From Rubrivivax sp. (GTDB lineage Bacteria > Pseudomonadota > Gammaproteobacteria > Burkholderiales > Burkholderiaceae_C), in contig JAIXYO010000036.1 in NCBI GenBank assembly GCA_027490215.1, positions 20,318 through 84,317 of the forward strand: a stretch of 64,000 bases of DNA, read 5' to 3'. Shown here piece by piece: positions 45,001 through 55,727 of this stretch. The notes beneath the pieces are model-generated. The model had not been told where the DNA came from. It saw only the letters and a program-made list of their open reading frames with translations, and did not search any database. The translations under genes and the position numbers were made by a program. Every line of letters begins with the position of its first letter. Position 1 is the stretch's first letter.

Positions 45001-45621
45001 CTTGTCGAGGTTGCCGTTCAACTCGCGCAGGATGTCTTCGACGCGCGTCAGGTTGTCGCGGGTGTCGCGCAGCCGGTTCTCGGTCTCGCGGCGACGCTCC
45101 TTGTACTTCGAGACGCCGGCGGCTTCTTCCAGGAACATCCGCAGCTCTTCAGGCTTGCTCTCGATGATGCGGCTGATCGTGCCCTGGCCGATGATGGCGT
45201 AGGCGCGGGGGCCCAGGCCGGTGCCGAGGAAAACGTCCTGCACGTCGCGGCGTCGCACCGGCTGGTTGTTGATGTGGTAGCTGCTGCTGCCGTCGCGCGT
45301 CAGGATGCGCTTGACGGCGATCTCGGCGAACTGGTTCCACTGCCCGCCGGCACGGGCGTCCTCATTGCTGAAGACCAACTCCACGCTGGCGCGGCTGGCA
45401 GGCTTGCGCTGACCCGAACCGTTGAAGATCACGTCCTGCATCGACTCGCCGCGAAGCTCGCTGGCCTTGCTTTCGCCGAGCACCCAACGCACCGCGTCCA
45501 TGATGTTGGACTTGCCGCAACCGTTGGGGCCCACCACGCCGACCAGCTGACCAGGCAGCTGGAAATGGGTCGGATCGGCGAACGACTTGAAGCCGGACAG
45601 CTTGATGGAATTCAGACGCAT
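42100..45621 (-). CDS. smc: chromosome segregation SMC protein
   Basis: A 1173-residue condensin ATPase. Walker A GPNGCGKSNIMDAV is at residue 31, followed by a long coiled coil, a hinge near residues 500-640, a returning coiled coil, the signature HLLSGGEKALTAIAL and Walker B FCLLDEVDAPLDD. It compacts and organises the chromosome together with ScpA and ScpB, which are not in this window. The gene is divergent from dapC across 192 bases that presumably contain both promoters. Confidence 0.97.
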   Translation of the reverse strand: MRLNSIKLSGFKSFADPTHFQLPGQLVGVVGPNGCGKSNIMDAVRWVLGESKASELRGESMQDVIFNGSGQRKPASRASVELVFSNEDARAGGQWNQFAEIAVKRILTRDGSSSYHINNQPVRRRDVQDVFLGTGLGPRAYAIIGQGTISRIIESKPEELRMFLEEAAGVSKYKERRRETENRLRDTRDNLTRVEDILRELNGNLDKLEKQAEVASRYRSLQDDGTLKLHQLWFLRHRDAAGEQQRVEKDVAAAIVALESKTAELRQGEAELETIRQAHYAASDELHASQGRLAEAALEVSRLEERIRYVVDGRQRAEQRLAELVLQTAQWADRRAQAEAELEQLAEQVASADEHSEVLAAQAEEQADRLPGLEDAVRTAQSAASAQRTMVAGVQQQIQVLASESRNIEDQSRQLAARRERLAGERRQLAAPDAERIAHLKQQFATAESAREIAEVRLAELSDQVPVLDDARRTRQAELNTEAGRQTDFSARLDALRALQEKVQTEGKLRPWLAKHGLDGLAGLWTRIHIEPGWETALEAALRERINALEVGRVETVRAFAADAPPAKLVFYTPPAAGTPQTNSNATLSRLSDLLRLGDAGLKALLTDWLEGVYTAASLDDALAARSRLQHGEVLMTREGHAVSAHAVSFYAPDSEQAGLLARAQEIENLVRQLRAQSLISEEARSALIRAEAACSQASEHLSTARRESAEAQGRAHQLQVELLRLTQQAEQTQSRSAQLDDELAEIDAQQEELTERRATGEARFEELDIELATTQERHAELDDAVIQAERTLAAAREQLRTLERQAQESQFASRSLAARRGELQRGIETAVQQVATNAQAEAQLNEELVRLTDASAQAGLQDALVLKLDREAALAAQRSAYDDLTLRLRRADEQRMAHEQSLQPLRDRITKLQLEAQAAQLGGAQYLEQLVAANVEFEALAQGIERDGVRLHGLQTEIDRINREITALGAVNLAALEELTTARERKTFLDAQNADLMDAIGTLEGAIHKIDLETRDLLGTTFNQVNEHFGRMFPSLFGGGQAKLVMTGDEILDAGVQVMAQPPGKKNSTIHLLSGGEKALTAIALVFAIFQLNPAPFCLLDEVDAPLDDANTERYAKLVKEMAKGTQFLFISHNKIAMEMAVQLIGVTMQEQGVSRIVAVDMAEAVSLAEAA

Positions 45622-45813
45622 GGACGAGAGCGGATTCCAGCGCGCCCTATCGGCCGATAGAGCGCGTAAGTCGTTGATTTTTCTAGTGAAAACCCGAGTT
45701 CACGGGGCTTGTAACCGCGCAGGATCATAGCATCGACGGTGTGAGAAATTCCCGCTCTCACCGCGCGTTACCGGCCGTCACGAGTGCCACGGCCACCCCC
45801 TGATAATTCGGCG

Positions 45814-47025
45814 ATGAATCCCCTGCTCGGCTCGCTGCAGCCCTACCCTTTTGAGCGCCTGCGAGCACTCACCCGACAGATCACACCGAACGCGGCCTTC
45901 GAGCCGATCAGCCTGGGAATCGGTGAGCCGAAGCACCCGACGCCGTCGGTGGTCACCGACGCCCTGATCGCCAACCTGACGGGCCTGGCCAGCTACCCGG
46001 CCACCTCAGGTGAACCGGCGCTTCGCACTGCCATTGCGCAATGGATCACCCGCCGTTACGGCGTCGCGATTGACGAGACGCGCCAGGTGCTGCCGGTCAA
46101 CGGTTCGCGGGAGGCGCTGTTTGCGCTGGCGCAGACGGTGATCGACCCGACACGCGAAGGCGCCACCGTCGTCTGCCCGAACCCTTTCTATCAAATCTAC
46201 GAAGGCGCGGCCTTGCTGGCCGGAGCCCGAGTGGCGTTCGTCAACAGCGACCCGACCCGCCAGTTCGCGGCCGACTGGGCCTCGGTGCCCGAGTCCACCT
46301 GGGCGCGCACGCAACTGCTGTACGTCTGCTCGCCCGGCAACCCGACCGGCGCAGTGATGCCGCTGGCCGAATGGAAAACGTTGTTCGAGCTGAGCGACCA
46401 GCACGGCTTCGTGATCGCATCGGACGAGTGCTACTCCGAGATCTATTTCCGCGACGTGCCCCCGCTGGGGTCGCTGGAAGCCGCGGTGCAGCTGGGGCGC
46501 AGCGACTTCCGCCGGCTCGTCGCCTTCACCAGCTTGTCGAAGCGCTCGAACGTGCCGGGCATGCGCAGCGGCTTCGTCGCAGGTGATGCCGACATCCTGA
46601 AGGCCTTTCTGCTGTACCGCACCTACCACGGCAGCGCGATGAGCCCGACGGTGCAGGCGGCCAGCATTGCGGCCTGGAACGACGAGGCGCATGTGATCGC
46701 CAACCGCGAGCAGTATCGCCAGAAGTTCGCGCAGGTCACGCCGCTGCTGGCGACTGTGATGGATGTGTCGCTGCCCGATGCCGGCTTCTACCTGTGGGCC
46801 GACGTGTCCAACATCGCGCGGGGCGACGACGACGTGGCGTTCGCGCTCGCGCTGATCGCTCAATACAATGTCTCGGTGCTGCCAGGCAGCCTGTTGGCCC
46901 GCGAGGTCGATGGGGTCAATCCGGGCGCCGGGCGAATTCGTCTGGCGCTGGTGTCTGAAGCGAGCGATTGCCTCGAAGCCGCCAAACGCATCGTGGCGTA
47001 TGCCAATTCGCTACGCAGTGCCTGA
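45814..47025 (+). CDS. dapC: succinyldiaminopimelate transaminase
   Basis: A class I/II PLP aminotransferase of 403 residues, assigned to the lysine/diaminopimelate pathway because dapD follows 49 bases later. Motifs include [11 protein letters not shown] and the PLP lysine in [30 protein letters not shown] is also typical. The ATG giving [16 protein letters not shown] is preferred to an upstream in-frame start. Substrate specificity is inferred from the neighbour and from resemblance to betaproteobacterial DapC. Confidence 0.9.
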   Translation: MNPLLGSLQPYPFERLRALTRQITPNAAFEPISLGIGEPKHPTPSVVTDALIANLTGLASYPATSGEPALRTAIAQWITRRYGVAIDETRQVLPVNGSREALFALAQTVIDPTREGATVVCPNPFYQIYEGAALLAGARVAFVNSDPTRQFAADWASVPESTWARTQLLYVCSPGNPTGAVMPLAEWKTLFELSDQHGFVIASDECYSEIYFRDVPPLGSLEAAVQLGRSDFRRLVAFTSLSKRSNVPGMRSGFVAGDADILKAFLLYRTYHGSAMSPTVQAASIAAWNDEAHVIANREQYRQKFAQVTPLLATVMDVSLPDAGFYLWADVSNIARGDDDVAFALALIAQYNVSVLPGSLLAREVDGVNPGAGRIRLALVSEASDCLEAAKRIVAYANSLRSA

Positions 47026-47074
47026 TTGCCGGCTCCTTCACCCGACCTCCTTTTTGGATTCTTCTGACCTGCCC

Positions 47075-47896
47075 ATGACTGCCAACCTCCAGAGCATCAT
47101 CGAAGCCGCGTGGGAGAACCGCGCCAACCTGACCGCCAGCAGCCATCCGGAGGTCAACCAGGCCGTCGAGTCGGTGATCTCCGACCTGAACAAGGGCCGC
47201 ATCCGCGTCGCGGACCGCCAGGGTGTCGGCCAGTGGACGGTGAACCAGTGGGTCAAGAAGGCCGTGCTGCTGTCGTTCAGACTGAACGACAACGAGTTGA
47301 TGCACGCAGGCGATCTGACCTTCTTCGACAAGGTCAAGACGAAGTTCTCTCACATCGACGAGGCCGAGGTGCGCGCATCGGGCGTGCGCATCGTGCCGCC
47401 GGCGGTCGCGCGACACGGCAGCTACCTTGCGAAGAACGTGGTGCTGATGCCCAGCTTCGTCAACGTCGGCGCCTACGGCGACGAGAACTCGATGGTCGAC
47501 GCCTGGGCCACCGTCGGTTCCTGCGCGCAGATCGGCAAGAACGTGCACCTGAGCGGCGGCGTCGGCATCGGCGGCGTGCTGGAGCCGCTGCAGGCCAACC
47601 CGACCATCATCGAGGACAACTGCTTCATCGGCGCGCGATCGGAAATCGTCGAAGGCGTGATCGTCGAGGAGAACTCGGTGATCAGCATGGGCGTGTACAT
47701 CGGCCAGAGCACCAAGATCTACGACCGCGCCACCGGCGAGGTCAGCTACGGCCGCGTTCCGGCCGGCTCGGTGGTGGTCAGCGGCAATCTGCCCAGCGCC
47801 GACGGCAAGTACAGCCTGTACTGCGCGGTGATCGTCAAGAAGGTCGACGCACAGACCCGCGCCAAGACCAGCCTCAACGACCTGCTGCGCGCCTGA
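47075..47896 (+). CDS. dapD: tetrahydrodipicolinate N-succinyltransferase
   Basis: Succinylates tetrahydrodipicolinate in the DAP/lysine pathway (EC 2.3.1.117). The 273-residue protein has a left-handed beta-helix of hexapeptide repeats in the centre ([33 protein letters not shown]) and a C-terminus typical of DapD. It lies in a dapC-dapD pair; dapE is not adjacent. Confidence 0.97.
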   Translation: MTANLQSIIEAAWENRANLTASSHPEVNQAVESVISDLNKGRIRVADRQGVGQWTVNQWVKKAVLLSFRLNDNELMHAGDLTFFDKVKTKFSHIDEAEVRASGVRIVPPAVARHGSYLAKNVVLMPSFVNVGAYGDENSMVDAWATVGSCAQIGKNVHLSGGVGIGGVLEPLQANPTIIEDNCFIGARSEIVEGVIVEENSVISMGVYIGQSTKIYDRATGEVSYGRVPAGSVVVSGNLPSADGKYSLYCAVIVKKVDAQTRAKTSLNDLLRA

Positions 47897-47924
47897 ACTT
47901 CGCAACGTCGACCAGGAGATTTCG

Positions 47925-49112
47925 ATGAGCGGAAACATGGAGCGGGTGCTGAAGCTGATGTCGGAGAAGAACGCCTCCGACGTCTACCTGTCTGCCAACA
48001 CGCCCATCCTCATCAAGATCAACGGTCAGCTGATCCAGCTGAGCGACCAGCCGCTGACACCGGCGCAGCCCCGTCAGCTGCTGGCCGAAGTGCTGACGCC
48101 TCGGCAATTGGAAGAGCTCGAAGACACAGGCGAATTGAACGTTGGCGTCGGGCTGCCAGGCGTGGGCAGCTTCCGGTTGAGCGGCTTCAAGCAGCGTGGC
48201 TCGATTGCCGCGGTGTTCCGCTGCATCCCGTTCGCGATCCCGACGCTGGAGAGCCTGCTGGTACCGCCGGTGCTGAATACGCTGATCATGGAAAAGCGCG
48301 GCCTGATCCTGATGGTGGGCTCGACGGGTGCGGGCAAGAGCACCACGCTGGCCGCGATGCTCGAGCAGCGCAACCAGCAGATGGCTGGACACATTCTCAC
48401 GATCGAGGACCCGATCGAGTTCTTGTTCAGCAACAAGAAGTCGGTCATCAACCAGCGTGAAGTCGGACGCGACACGCAGTCGCTGCAGGTGGGCCTGCGC
48501 AATGCGCTGCGGCAAGCGCCGGACTGCATCCTGATCGGCGAGATTCGCGATCGCGAAACCATGACGGCCGCGATCTCTTATGCGCTGTCGGGGCACCTGG
48601 TGCTGTCGACGCTCCACGCAAACAACAGCTATCACGCACTGGGGCGGATCCTGTCGTTCTACACGCCCGAGTCGCGACCCGCGCTGCTGTCGGATCTCTC
48701 ATCGGGCTTGCGCGCCATCGTGTCGCAGCGGTTGGTGCGCGCCACCGCCGGAGGGCGGATCCCCGCGGTCGAGGTGATGCTCAACACCAAGCTGATCTCC
48801 GATCTGATCAGCGCTGGCGACTTCGGCGGCGTGCGCGAGGCGATGGAAAAGTCACTGGCCGAGGGCTCGCAGACCTTCGAGCAGGATCTCGCGCGATTGA
48901 TCACCCAGGGCACGATCTCGCGGGAAGAAGGGCTGGCGTTTGCCGACTCACCCACCAACCTGATGTGGCGGCTGCAGAACGACATGTCACCGGTGTCACG
49001 CATCGCCGCGAAGAAGCCCGAGCCGGAAGATGGCGCCAGCTTCACCGAAATCACCCTCGACGTCCGCCCGGAACAAATGACCACCCGCTCGGCGCCTCTG
49101 CTCGGCCTGTGA
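47925..49112 (+). CDS. pilU: PilU-like type IV pilus retraction ATPase
   Basis: A hexameric ATPase of the PilT/PilU group, 395 residues. Walker A GSTGAGKST is at 132-140, the Asp box contains ILTIEDPIEFLF, Walker B ILIGEIRDRETM and the His box GHLVLSTLHANN. The C-terminal tail of about 50 residues beyond the PilT core fits PilU, a partner of PilT in twitching motility. AGGAG precedes the ATG. It lies away from the usual pilT-pilU locus, between dapD and prmB, an order seen in related Burkholderiales. A further PilT paralogue role cannot be excluded. Confidence 0.85.
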   Translation: MSGNMERVLKLMSEKNASDVYLSANTPILIKINGQLIQLSDQPLTPAQPRQLLAEVLTPRQLEELEDTGELNVGVGLPGVGSFRLSGFKQRGSIAAVFRCIPFAIPTLESLLVPPVLNTLIMEKRGLILMVGSTGAGKSTTLAAMLEQRNQQMAGHILTIEDPIEFLFSNKKSVINQREVGRDTQSLQVGLRNALRQAPDCILIGEIRDRETMTAAISYALSGHLVLSTLHANNSYHALGRILSFYTPESRPALLSDLSSGLRAIVSQRLVRATAGGRIPAVEVMLNTKLISDLISAGDFGGVREAMEKSLAEGSQTFEQDLARLITQGTISREEGLAFADSPTNLMWRLQNDMSPVSRIAAKKPEPEDGASFTEITLDVRPEQMTTRSAPLLGL

Positions 49113-49158
49113 TGCCCGTCGAAGGCCCTGCCCCCATGAATTTGGACTCCCCGACCCG

Positions 49159-50064
49159 ATGACCCTCCTCGACCTGATCACGCGCGAAGCCGCCCGCCTC
49201 AAAAAGGCGGGCGTTTCGTTTGGGCACGGCACGGCCAATGCCTTCGACGAGGCTGCCTGGCTGGTGCTGTGGAGCCTGGGCATGGACCTCGACGCGCTCG
49301 AATTGCACGCGAAGCGCGAGTTGTCGGCCGACGAGGAAGCGAAGGCGGTGGCCCTGGTGACGCGCCGCATCGAGACCCGCCAGCCCGCCGCCTACCTGAC
49401 GCGTGAAGCGTGGCTGCAGAACGTGCCGTTCTACGTCGACGAGCGCACGATCGTGCCGCGCTCGTTCATCGCCGAACTGCTGGTCGATGGCGAGGAGCAG
49501 GGCACGCTCGACGCCTGGCTGTCTGACCGCACACAGCGCGTGCTCGACCTGTGCACCGGGAACGGCAGCCTGGCGGTGATCGCAGCGCTGGCCTACCCTG
49601 AGATCGAGGTAGACGCCTGCGACCTGTCCGACGACGCGCTTGAGGTGGCGAAGATCAATGTCGAGAAGCACAAGCTCACCCATCGCATCTCGCTGATGAA
49701 GTCGGACCTGTTGAACAGCGTGCGCGGTCCATACGATCTGATCCTGTGCAACCCGCCCTACGTCAACGCGAACAGCATGGCCGCGCTGCCCGAGGAGTAC
49801 CGGCATGAGCCTGCGCTGGCTTTGGCCGGTGGCGAGGACGGCATGGACCTGGTGCGACGCATCGTCAGCGATGCTGCTGCGAAGCTGACCGACATCGGCG
49901 TGCTGGTGCTCGAGATCGGCAACGAGCGCGGGCATTTCGAGCGCGCATTTCGCCGCCTCGAAGTGGCCTGGCTGGAAACCAGTGCTGGCGACGACGCCGT
50001 GCTGCTGGTGACCCGCGAGGCGCTGGTACGCTGGTCCAAGCGCAGCGACACCTGGAGGGCCTGA
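49159..50064 (+). CDS. prmB: ribosomal protein L3 glutamine methyltransferase
   Basis: A SAM-dependent methyltransferase of 301 residues that modifies a glutamine of ribosomal protein L3. It has the SAM-binding VLDLCTGNGSLAVIAAL and the NPPY motif at 198-201, followed by YRHEPALALAGGEDGMD, which is typical of the HemK/PrmB group. The substrate assignment (L3 rather than release factor) follows the PrmB-like N-terminus and is likely but not certain. An eight-codon frame (MNLDSPTR) ends over the prmB start. Confidence 0.9.
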   Translation: MTLLDLITREAARLKKAGVSFGHGTANAFDEAAWLVLWSLGMDLDALELHAKRELSADEEAKAVALVTRRIETRQPAAYLTREAWLQNVPFYVDERTIVPRSFIAELLVDGEEQGTLDAWLSDRTQRVLDLCTGNGSLAVIAALAYPEIEVDACDLSDDALEVAKINVEKHKLTHRISLMKSDLLNSVRGPYDLILCNPPYVNANSMAALPEEYRHEPALALAGGEDGMDLVRRIVSDAAAKLTDIGVLVLEIGNERGHFERAFRRLEVAWLETSAGDDAVLLVTREALVRWSKRSDTWRA

Positions 50065-50068
50065 CACC

Positions 50069-52087
<2,019 letters not shown>

Positions 52088-52174
52088 GGTGGCTTCGGTA
52101 CTCATAAACTCTCGGCCCAGACTCACCCGCAGGCAGACCGCCTCATATTGACCACGCCATCCAAGGAGCCCCGC

Positions 52175-52600
52175 ATGTCCCCCGACACGATCCTCTACAC
52201 CGCCCACGCCACCTCCACCGGAGGCCGTGAAGGCACATCCAAGTCGTCCGACGGCGCGCTCGAGGCCAAGCTGACCACACCGAAGGAACTTGGCGGCAAC
52301 GGCGCCTTCGGCACCAACCCGGAGCAGCTGTTCGCGGCGGGTTATTCGGCCTGTTTCATCGGCGCGATGAAGTTCGTGGCCGGCAATCAGAAGATCAGCC
52401 TGCCCTCGGACATCTCGATCACCGCCGATGTCGGCATCGGCCCGATTCCGACCGGCTTCAGCATCGCCGTCACGTTGACTGTTTCGGTGCCGGGCATGGA
52501 CCGCGCAGCGCTCCAAGGGCTGGTTGAGGCCGCACACATCGTGTGCCCATATTCGAACGCCACCCGCGGCAATATCGACGTGACGTTGAAAATGGCGTGA
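52175..52600 (+). CDS. ohr: organic hydroperoxide resistance protein
   Basis: A thiol peroxidase of the OsmC/Ohr family, 141 residues, that reduces organic hydroperoxides. The catalytic pair is Cys60 in GYSACFIGAMKF and Cys124 in HIVCPYSNATRGN. AAGGAG precedes the chosen ATG; a longer TTG frame lacks support. No OhrR regulator gene is adjacent. A strong hairpin follows. Confidence 0.95.
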   Translation: MSPDTILYTAHATSTGGREGTSKSSDGALEAKLTTPKELGGNGAFGTNPEQLFAAGYSACFIGAMKFVAGNQKISLPSDISITADVGIGPIPTGFSIAVTLTVSVPGMDRAALQGLVEAAHIVCPYSNATRGNIDVTLKMA

Positions 52601-52608
52601 CCACGCCA

Positions 52609-52636
52609 GCGGCCCGGCGACACAACGCCGGGCCGC
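52609..52636. terminator. strong hairpin after ohr
   Basis: GCGGCCCGGCG and CGCCGGGCCGC form a perfect 11-base stem around ACACAA, starting eight bases past the ohr stop. There is no T-tract, so it may stabilise the mRNA or end transcription with help from Rho. Confidence 0.55.
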
Positions 52637-52661
52637 AGACTCATCCGTAGAGGAGACCATC

Positions 52662-53873
52662 ATGAAATTCCGCTTCCATGTGGCTGCGCTGACGGCAGCC
52701 CTGCTGACTGCCAGCACGGTTTTTGCTCAGACCCCGGCCGCCGAAGAGCCCTTCTGGGCCAAGGGCCGGCCGAAGAACCCAACGGCCGACAAGATGGCAC
52801 CAGTGCCGTCCTTCCCGATCCCGACCCCGGCCGATCAGTTGCCAATCGCCAAGATGAAGCTGCCGCCGGGCTTCAAGGCCGAGGTCTTCGTCAGCAACAT
52901 CCTCGATGCCCGCAGCATGCGCGAGGGCGACAAGGGCACGATCTTCGTCAGCAGCCTGTTCGCCGCCGGCAAGCTGTACGCGGTGGTCAACAACGGCGGC
53001 CAGCGCGAGGTGAAGACGCTTGCCGAAAAGCTCTTCCTGCCCAGCGGCATCGAGTACCACAAGGGCAACCTGTACTTGGCGACACCGAAGGACATCGTGC
53101 GCTACGACAACATCGAGGCTCACCTCGACAAGCTGCCGGAGCCGGTGATGGTCTACGACAAGCTGCCGGGTGACGTGCCCCACGGCTGGAAGTTCATCAA
53201 GGTCGGCCCGGACAACAAGCTGTACGTGCCGGTAGGCGCGCCTTGCAACATCTGCGAAAGCGACGACCGCTACACGAAGATCTTCCGCATGAACCTCGAC
53301 GGCTCAGGCGTCGAGGTGGTGGCAAGCGGCGTGCGCAACACGGTGGGCTTCGATTTCCAACCCAAGACCGGCTACCTGTGGTTCACCGATAACCAGCGCG
53401 ACTGGCTGAGCGAAGACCTGCCGGAAGACGAACTGAATGTCGTCACTCAGCCAGGCAAACAGAACTTCGGCTTCCCCTACTGCCACTCTGGCGACTTTGC
53501 AGACCCCGAGTTGGGTTGGGGCAAGAACTGCAGCGACTACGTGAAGCCGGCCGCCAAGCTCGGCGCGCACTCGGCGCCGCTGGGCATGCGCTTCTACAGC
53601 GGCAAGATGTTCCCGGCGAAGTACCAGGGTGCGATCTTCATCGCCCGCCACGGTCCGTGGAATCGAACGCAGAAGAATGCCGCGGATGTGGTGGTGGCCT
53701 TCCCTGACGGCAAGGGGGGTATCTCCCGCGTCGAGCCTTTCCTCACCGGCCTGGTGGAAAACAACCAGTTCATTGGCCGCCCGGCCGATGTGATGGTGAT
53801 GAAGGATGGCTCCTTGCTGGTGAGTGACGATCACAACGGCGCGATCTACCGCATCACCTACGCTGGCAAATGA
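52662..53873 (+). CDS. sorbosone dehydrogenase family periplasmic protein
   Basis: A 403-residue secreted protein (signal peptide 1-22, ending TVFA) with a beta-propeller like PQQ-dependent sorbosone/glucose dehydrogenases. Stretches such as LPSGIEYHKGNLYLA, VASGVRNTVGFDFQP, WFTDNQRDWLSEDLP, RHGPWNRTQ and DGSLLVSDDHNGAIYRI are typical. The substrate is unknown, and PQQ binding is not proven by reading. A dihaem cytochrome gene overlaps its 3' end by four bases (ATGA) and could accept the electrons. GGAG precedes the start. Confidence 0.85.
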   Translation: MKFRFHVAALTAALLTASTVFAQTPAAEEPFWAKGRPKNPTADKMAPVPSFPIPTPADQLPIAKMKLPPGFKAEVFVSNILDARSMREGDKGTIFVSSLFAAGKLYAVVNNGGQREVKTLAEKLFLPSGIEYHKGNLYLATPKDIVRYDNIEAHLDKLPEPVMVYDKLPGDVPHGWKFIKVGPDNKLYVPVGAPCNICESDDRYTKIFRMNLDGSGVEVVASGVRNTVGFDFQPKTGYLWFTDNQRDWLSEDLPEDELNVVTQPGKQNFGFPYCHSGDFADPELGWGKNCSDYVKPAAKLGAHSAPLGMRFYSGKMFPAKYQGAIFIARHGPWNRTQKNAADVVVAFPDGKGGISRVEPFLTGLVENNQFIGRPADVMVMKDGSLLVSDDHNGAIYRITYAGK

Positions 53874-54595
53874 GGCTGTGGTGCAAGGCGACGCTCTGGC
53901 AGTGGACAACGCTGCTGAGCGTCATCGCCATGGCACCTGGGGCCTGGGCGCAGGGGCCCGCGCCCAAGCCCCAGGCTTCCAGGCCCGTGGTAGCCAGCAA
54001 GGCAACGCCGTCACCCGCCGCCGCGTCGAAGCCTGTGATCGACTACAGCGAGCGGTATGCCGCGAACTGCGCGGCCTGTCACGGCAGCGAGGGCCGCAGC
54101 GAACTTCCGCTGGTGCCCTCGCTGGCCGGTCAGCACTCGTTCTATGTCATCACGCAGCTCTTCCTGTTCCGCGACGGCCGGCGCAACGACCACCCGGCGA
54201 GTGCGGCAATGAGCGCGCTCGCCAAGGGCATGAGCGACAGCGACCTGCGCGGCTACTCGGAAGCCGTCGCACGGCTCCCTGCGTCAGCGTTGGCGGCCGC
54301 GCCCGCGGAGCCCGCCCCGCCGCCACTTGATGCGGCCCGCTTCGAGCGCGGCCGACAACTCGCCGCAGCCCACCGCTGCGGCTCCTGTCACGGCGCCGAT
54401 CTCGTGGGCGGCGGGCAGGTGCCGCGCCTGGGCGGTCAGCGAGAGGATTACCTGCAGATCGCGCTGAAGGGCTTTCAAAGTGGCACGCGGCTCGGCTACA
54501 CGCCGGCGATGAACGAGGCGCTATCGGGCCTGAAGGCAGAAGACCTTGACGATCTCGCGCACTACCTGGCCGGCAGCCTGCGCGAAAGTCGATGA
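53870..54595 (+). CDS. dihaem cytochrome c (c4-like)
   Basis: A 241-residue exported cytochrome with an N-terminal signal peptide or anchor, a Pro/Ala-rich spacer and two c-type domains. The haem sites are CAACH at 67-71 and CGSCH at 170-174. Likely axial Met residues follow in each half (for example TPAMNEAL in the second). The two-domain layout resembles cytochrome c4. The start overlaps the upstream dehydrogenase, so it is probably its electron acceptor; this is inference. Confidence 0.85.
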   Translation: MRLWCKATLWQWTTLLSVIAMAPGAWAQGPAPKPQASRPVVASKATPSPAAASKPVIDYSERYAANCAACHGSEGRSELPLVPSLAGQHSFYVITQLFLFRDGRRNDHPASAAMSALAKGMSDSDLRGYSEAVARLPASALAAAPAEPAPPPLDAARFERGRQLAAAHRCGSCHGADLVGGGQVPRLGGQREDYLQIALKGFQSGTRLGYTPAMNEALSGLKAEDLDDLAHYLAGSLRESR

Positions 54596-54640
54596 ACCAG
54601 GGCAGTGGTTATGCAGGGCTTTCGCTAGCCAGATGAACGG

Positions 54641-54662
54641 ACGGTCCTGCGGGGCCGTTTTT
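54641..54662. terminator. terminator of the cytochrome gene
   Basis: ACGGTCC and GGGCCGT (one T-G pair) with loop TGCG, followed by five T, lie 45 bases past the cytochrome stop and touch the convergent asparaginase stop. Confidence 0.7.
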
Positions 54663-55633
54663 CAGGCCGGACCGGGCGGCATCAACGCCAGCATCAATTC
54701 GATCCGCGCTTTGACCGGGCTCAGATCGCCGGCTCCGGGCAGGCCTTGCGCTGCGGGTGGGAGTACGCGCCCGTCACCACAGCGCGCACTTCGCCGTACG
54801 GCGACACCCTCTGCCTGAGCCGTCAACAAAGCGACTTCAAGTTCATGGTGCAAGGTGCCATTACCGGTTGCCGCGACGACCAAACCCTGCACGCCGTCGG
54901 CACAGAGCGCGCGCACCACCGCACCGCTGGCGCCGGCATGACTGACGATGATCTCCACCCGAGGCCAGTGCGCCACATCGCGAGTGAGTGCTGCAGGAAA
55001 CGGTTCATTGGCACCAGCTTCCGTTGATTTGGCAAGGTCGGCGGGCCAGCTCACGCTGCTCCCTTGCACGACAGCCAGCGGGTCGGCCTCACCAGAATCG
55101 AAAGCTTCCAGCTGCGTCGGATGCGCCTTGCGCACTTGCCGCGCACCGTGCACCTTGCCAGCCATCACCGCGAACACGCCTGCACGGCCGGCACGGCCCG
55201 ATTCACTCGCCACCAGTACCGAATCGCGCAGGTTGCCAGGGCCGTCGGCCTGCGCCGAAGTGGCCGGGCGCATCGCACCGGTCAGCACGACCGGCTTGGC
55301 AGGCGCCAACACCAGCTGCAGGAAAAAAGCCGTTTCCTCCAGTGTGTCGGTGCCATGGGTGATGACGATGCCCTCCACCTCCTCACGTGCGAGGTGATGC
55401 GCCACGCGCAGCGCCAACGCCTGCCAGATGGCATGACTCATGTCCTTGCTGTCGACCTGCGCGACCTGCTCGCTCTCGATCGGAACGCCAGCCAATTCGG
55501 GCACTGCCGCCAGCAACTGGGCAATGCTCAGCTGCGCTGCGGTGTAGGCACTGTCATCGGCAGATGAAGGCGCTGTGCCAGCGATGGTGCCGCCCGTGCC
55601 AAGCACGACGATGAGGGACGCACTGTTTTGCAT
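54662..55633 (-). CDS. L-asparaginase family protein
   Basis: A 323-residue amidohydrolase of the type I/II asparaginase family. The nucleophile region GTGGTIAG is near residue 12-19, with a second active-site motif in ITHGTDTLEETAFFL and VLTGAMRP. No signal peptide is visible, suggesting a cytoplasmic enzyme, although the layout (about 320 residues) fits either type. The ATG giving MQNSASLIVVLG is preferred to a TTG three codons earlier. It is divergent from lexA, and its upstream region contains LexA-like sites. Confidence 0.92.
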   Translation of the reverse strand: MQNSASLIVVLGTGGTIAGTAPSSADDSAYTAAQLSIAQLLAAVPELAGVPIESEQVAQVDSKDMSHAIWQALALRVAHHLAREEVEGIVITHGTDTLEETAFFLQLVLAPAKPVVLTGAMRPATSAQADGPGNLRDSVLVASESGRAGRAGVFAVMAGKVHGARQVRKAHPTQLEAFDSGEADPLAVVQGSSVSWPADLAKSTEAGANEPFPAALTRDVAHWPRVEIIVSHAGASGAVVRALCADGVQGLVVAATGNGTLHHELEVALLTAQAEGVAVRRSARCGDGRVLPPAAQGLPGAGDLSPVKARIELMLALMPPGPA

Positions 55634-55644
55634 TTTGACCAAAG

Positions 55645-55660
55645 CTGGATGAAAATACAG
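55645..55660. promoter_or_regulatory. candidate LexA box 1
   Basis: CTGG-N8-ACAG in the asparaginase-lexA spacer is one base from the proteobacterial SOS consensus CTGT-N8-ACAG, 67 bases before the lexA start. LexA usually represses its own gene through such sites. Confidence 0.6.
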
Positions 55661-55661
55661 T

Positions 55662-55681
55662 CACTGGATAGACGACCAGTG
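55662..55681. promoter_or_regulatory. candidate LexA box 2
   Basis: CACTGG-N8-CCAGTG is a perfect palindrome one base after box 1, with CTG-N10-CAG spacing like LexA sites. Two adjacent boxes would resemble the tandem sites before Escherichia coli lexA. Confidence 0.45.
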
Positions 55682-55727
55682 ACCTTGCGGGGAGCTGTCG
55701 TCGCGAAGAATTCCTCAAAGGACCGCC

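Noticed and set aside
49137..49163. Eight-codon frame MNLDSPTR overlapping the prmB start
   Set aside because: Too short and without a ribosome site; overlaps of this kind are frequent by chance.
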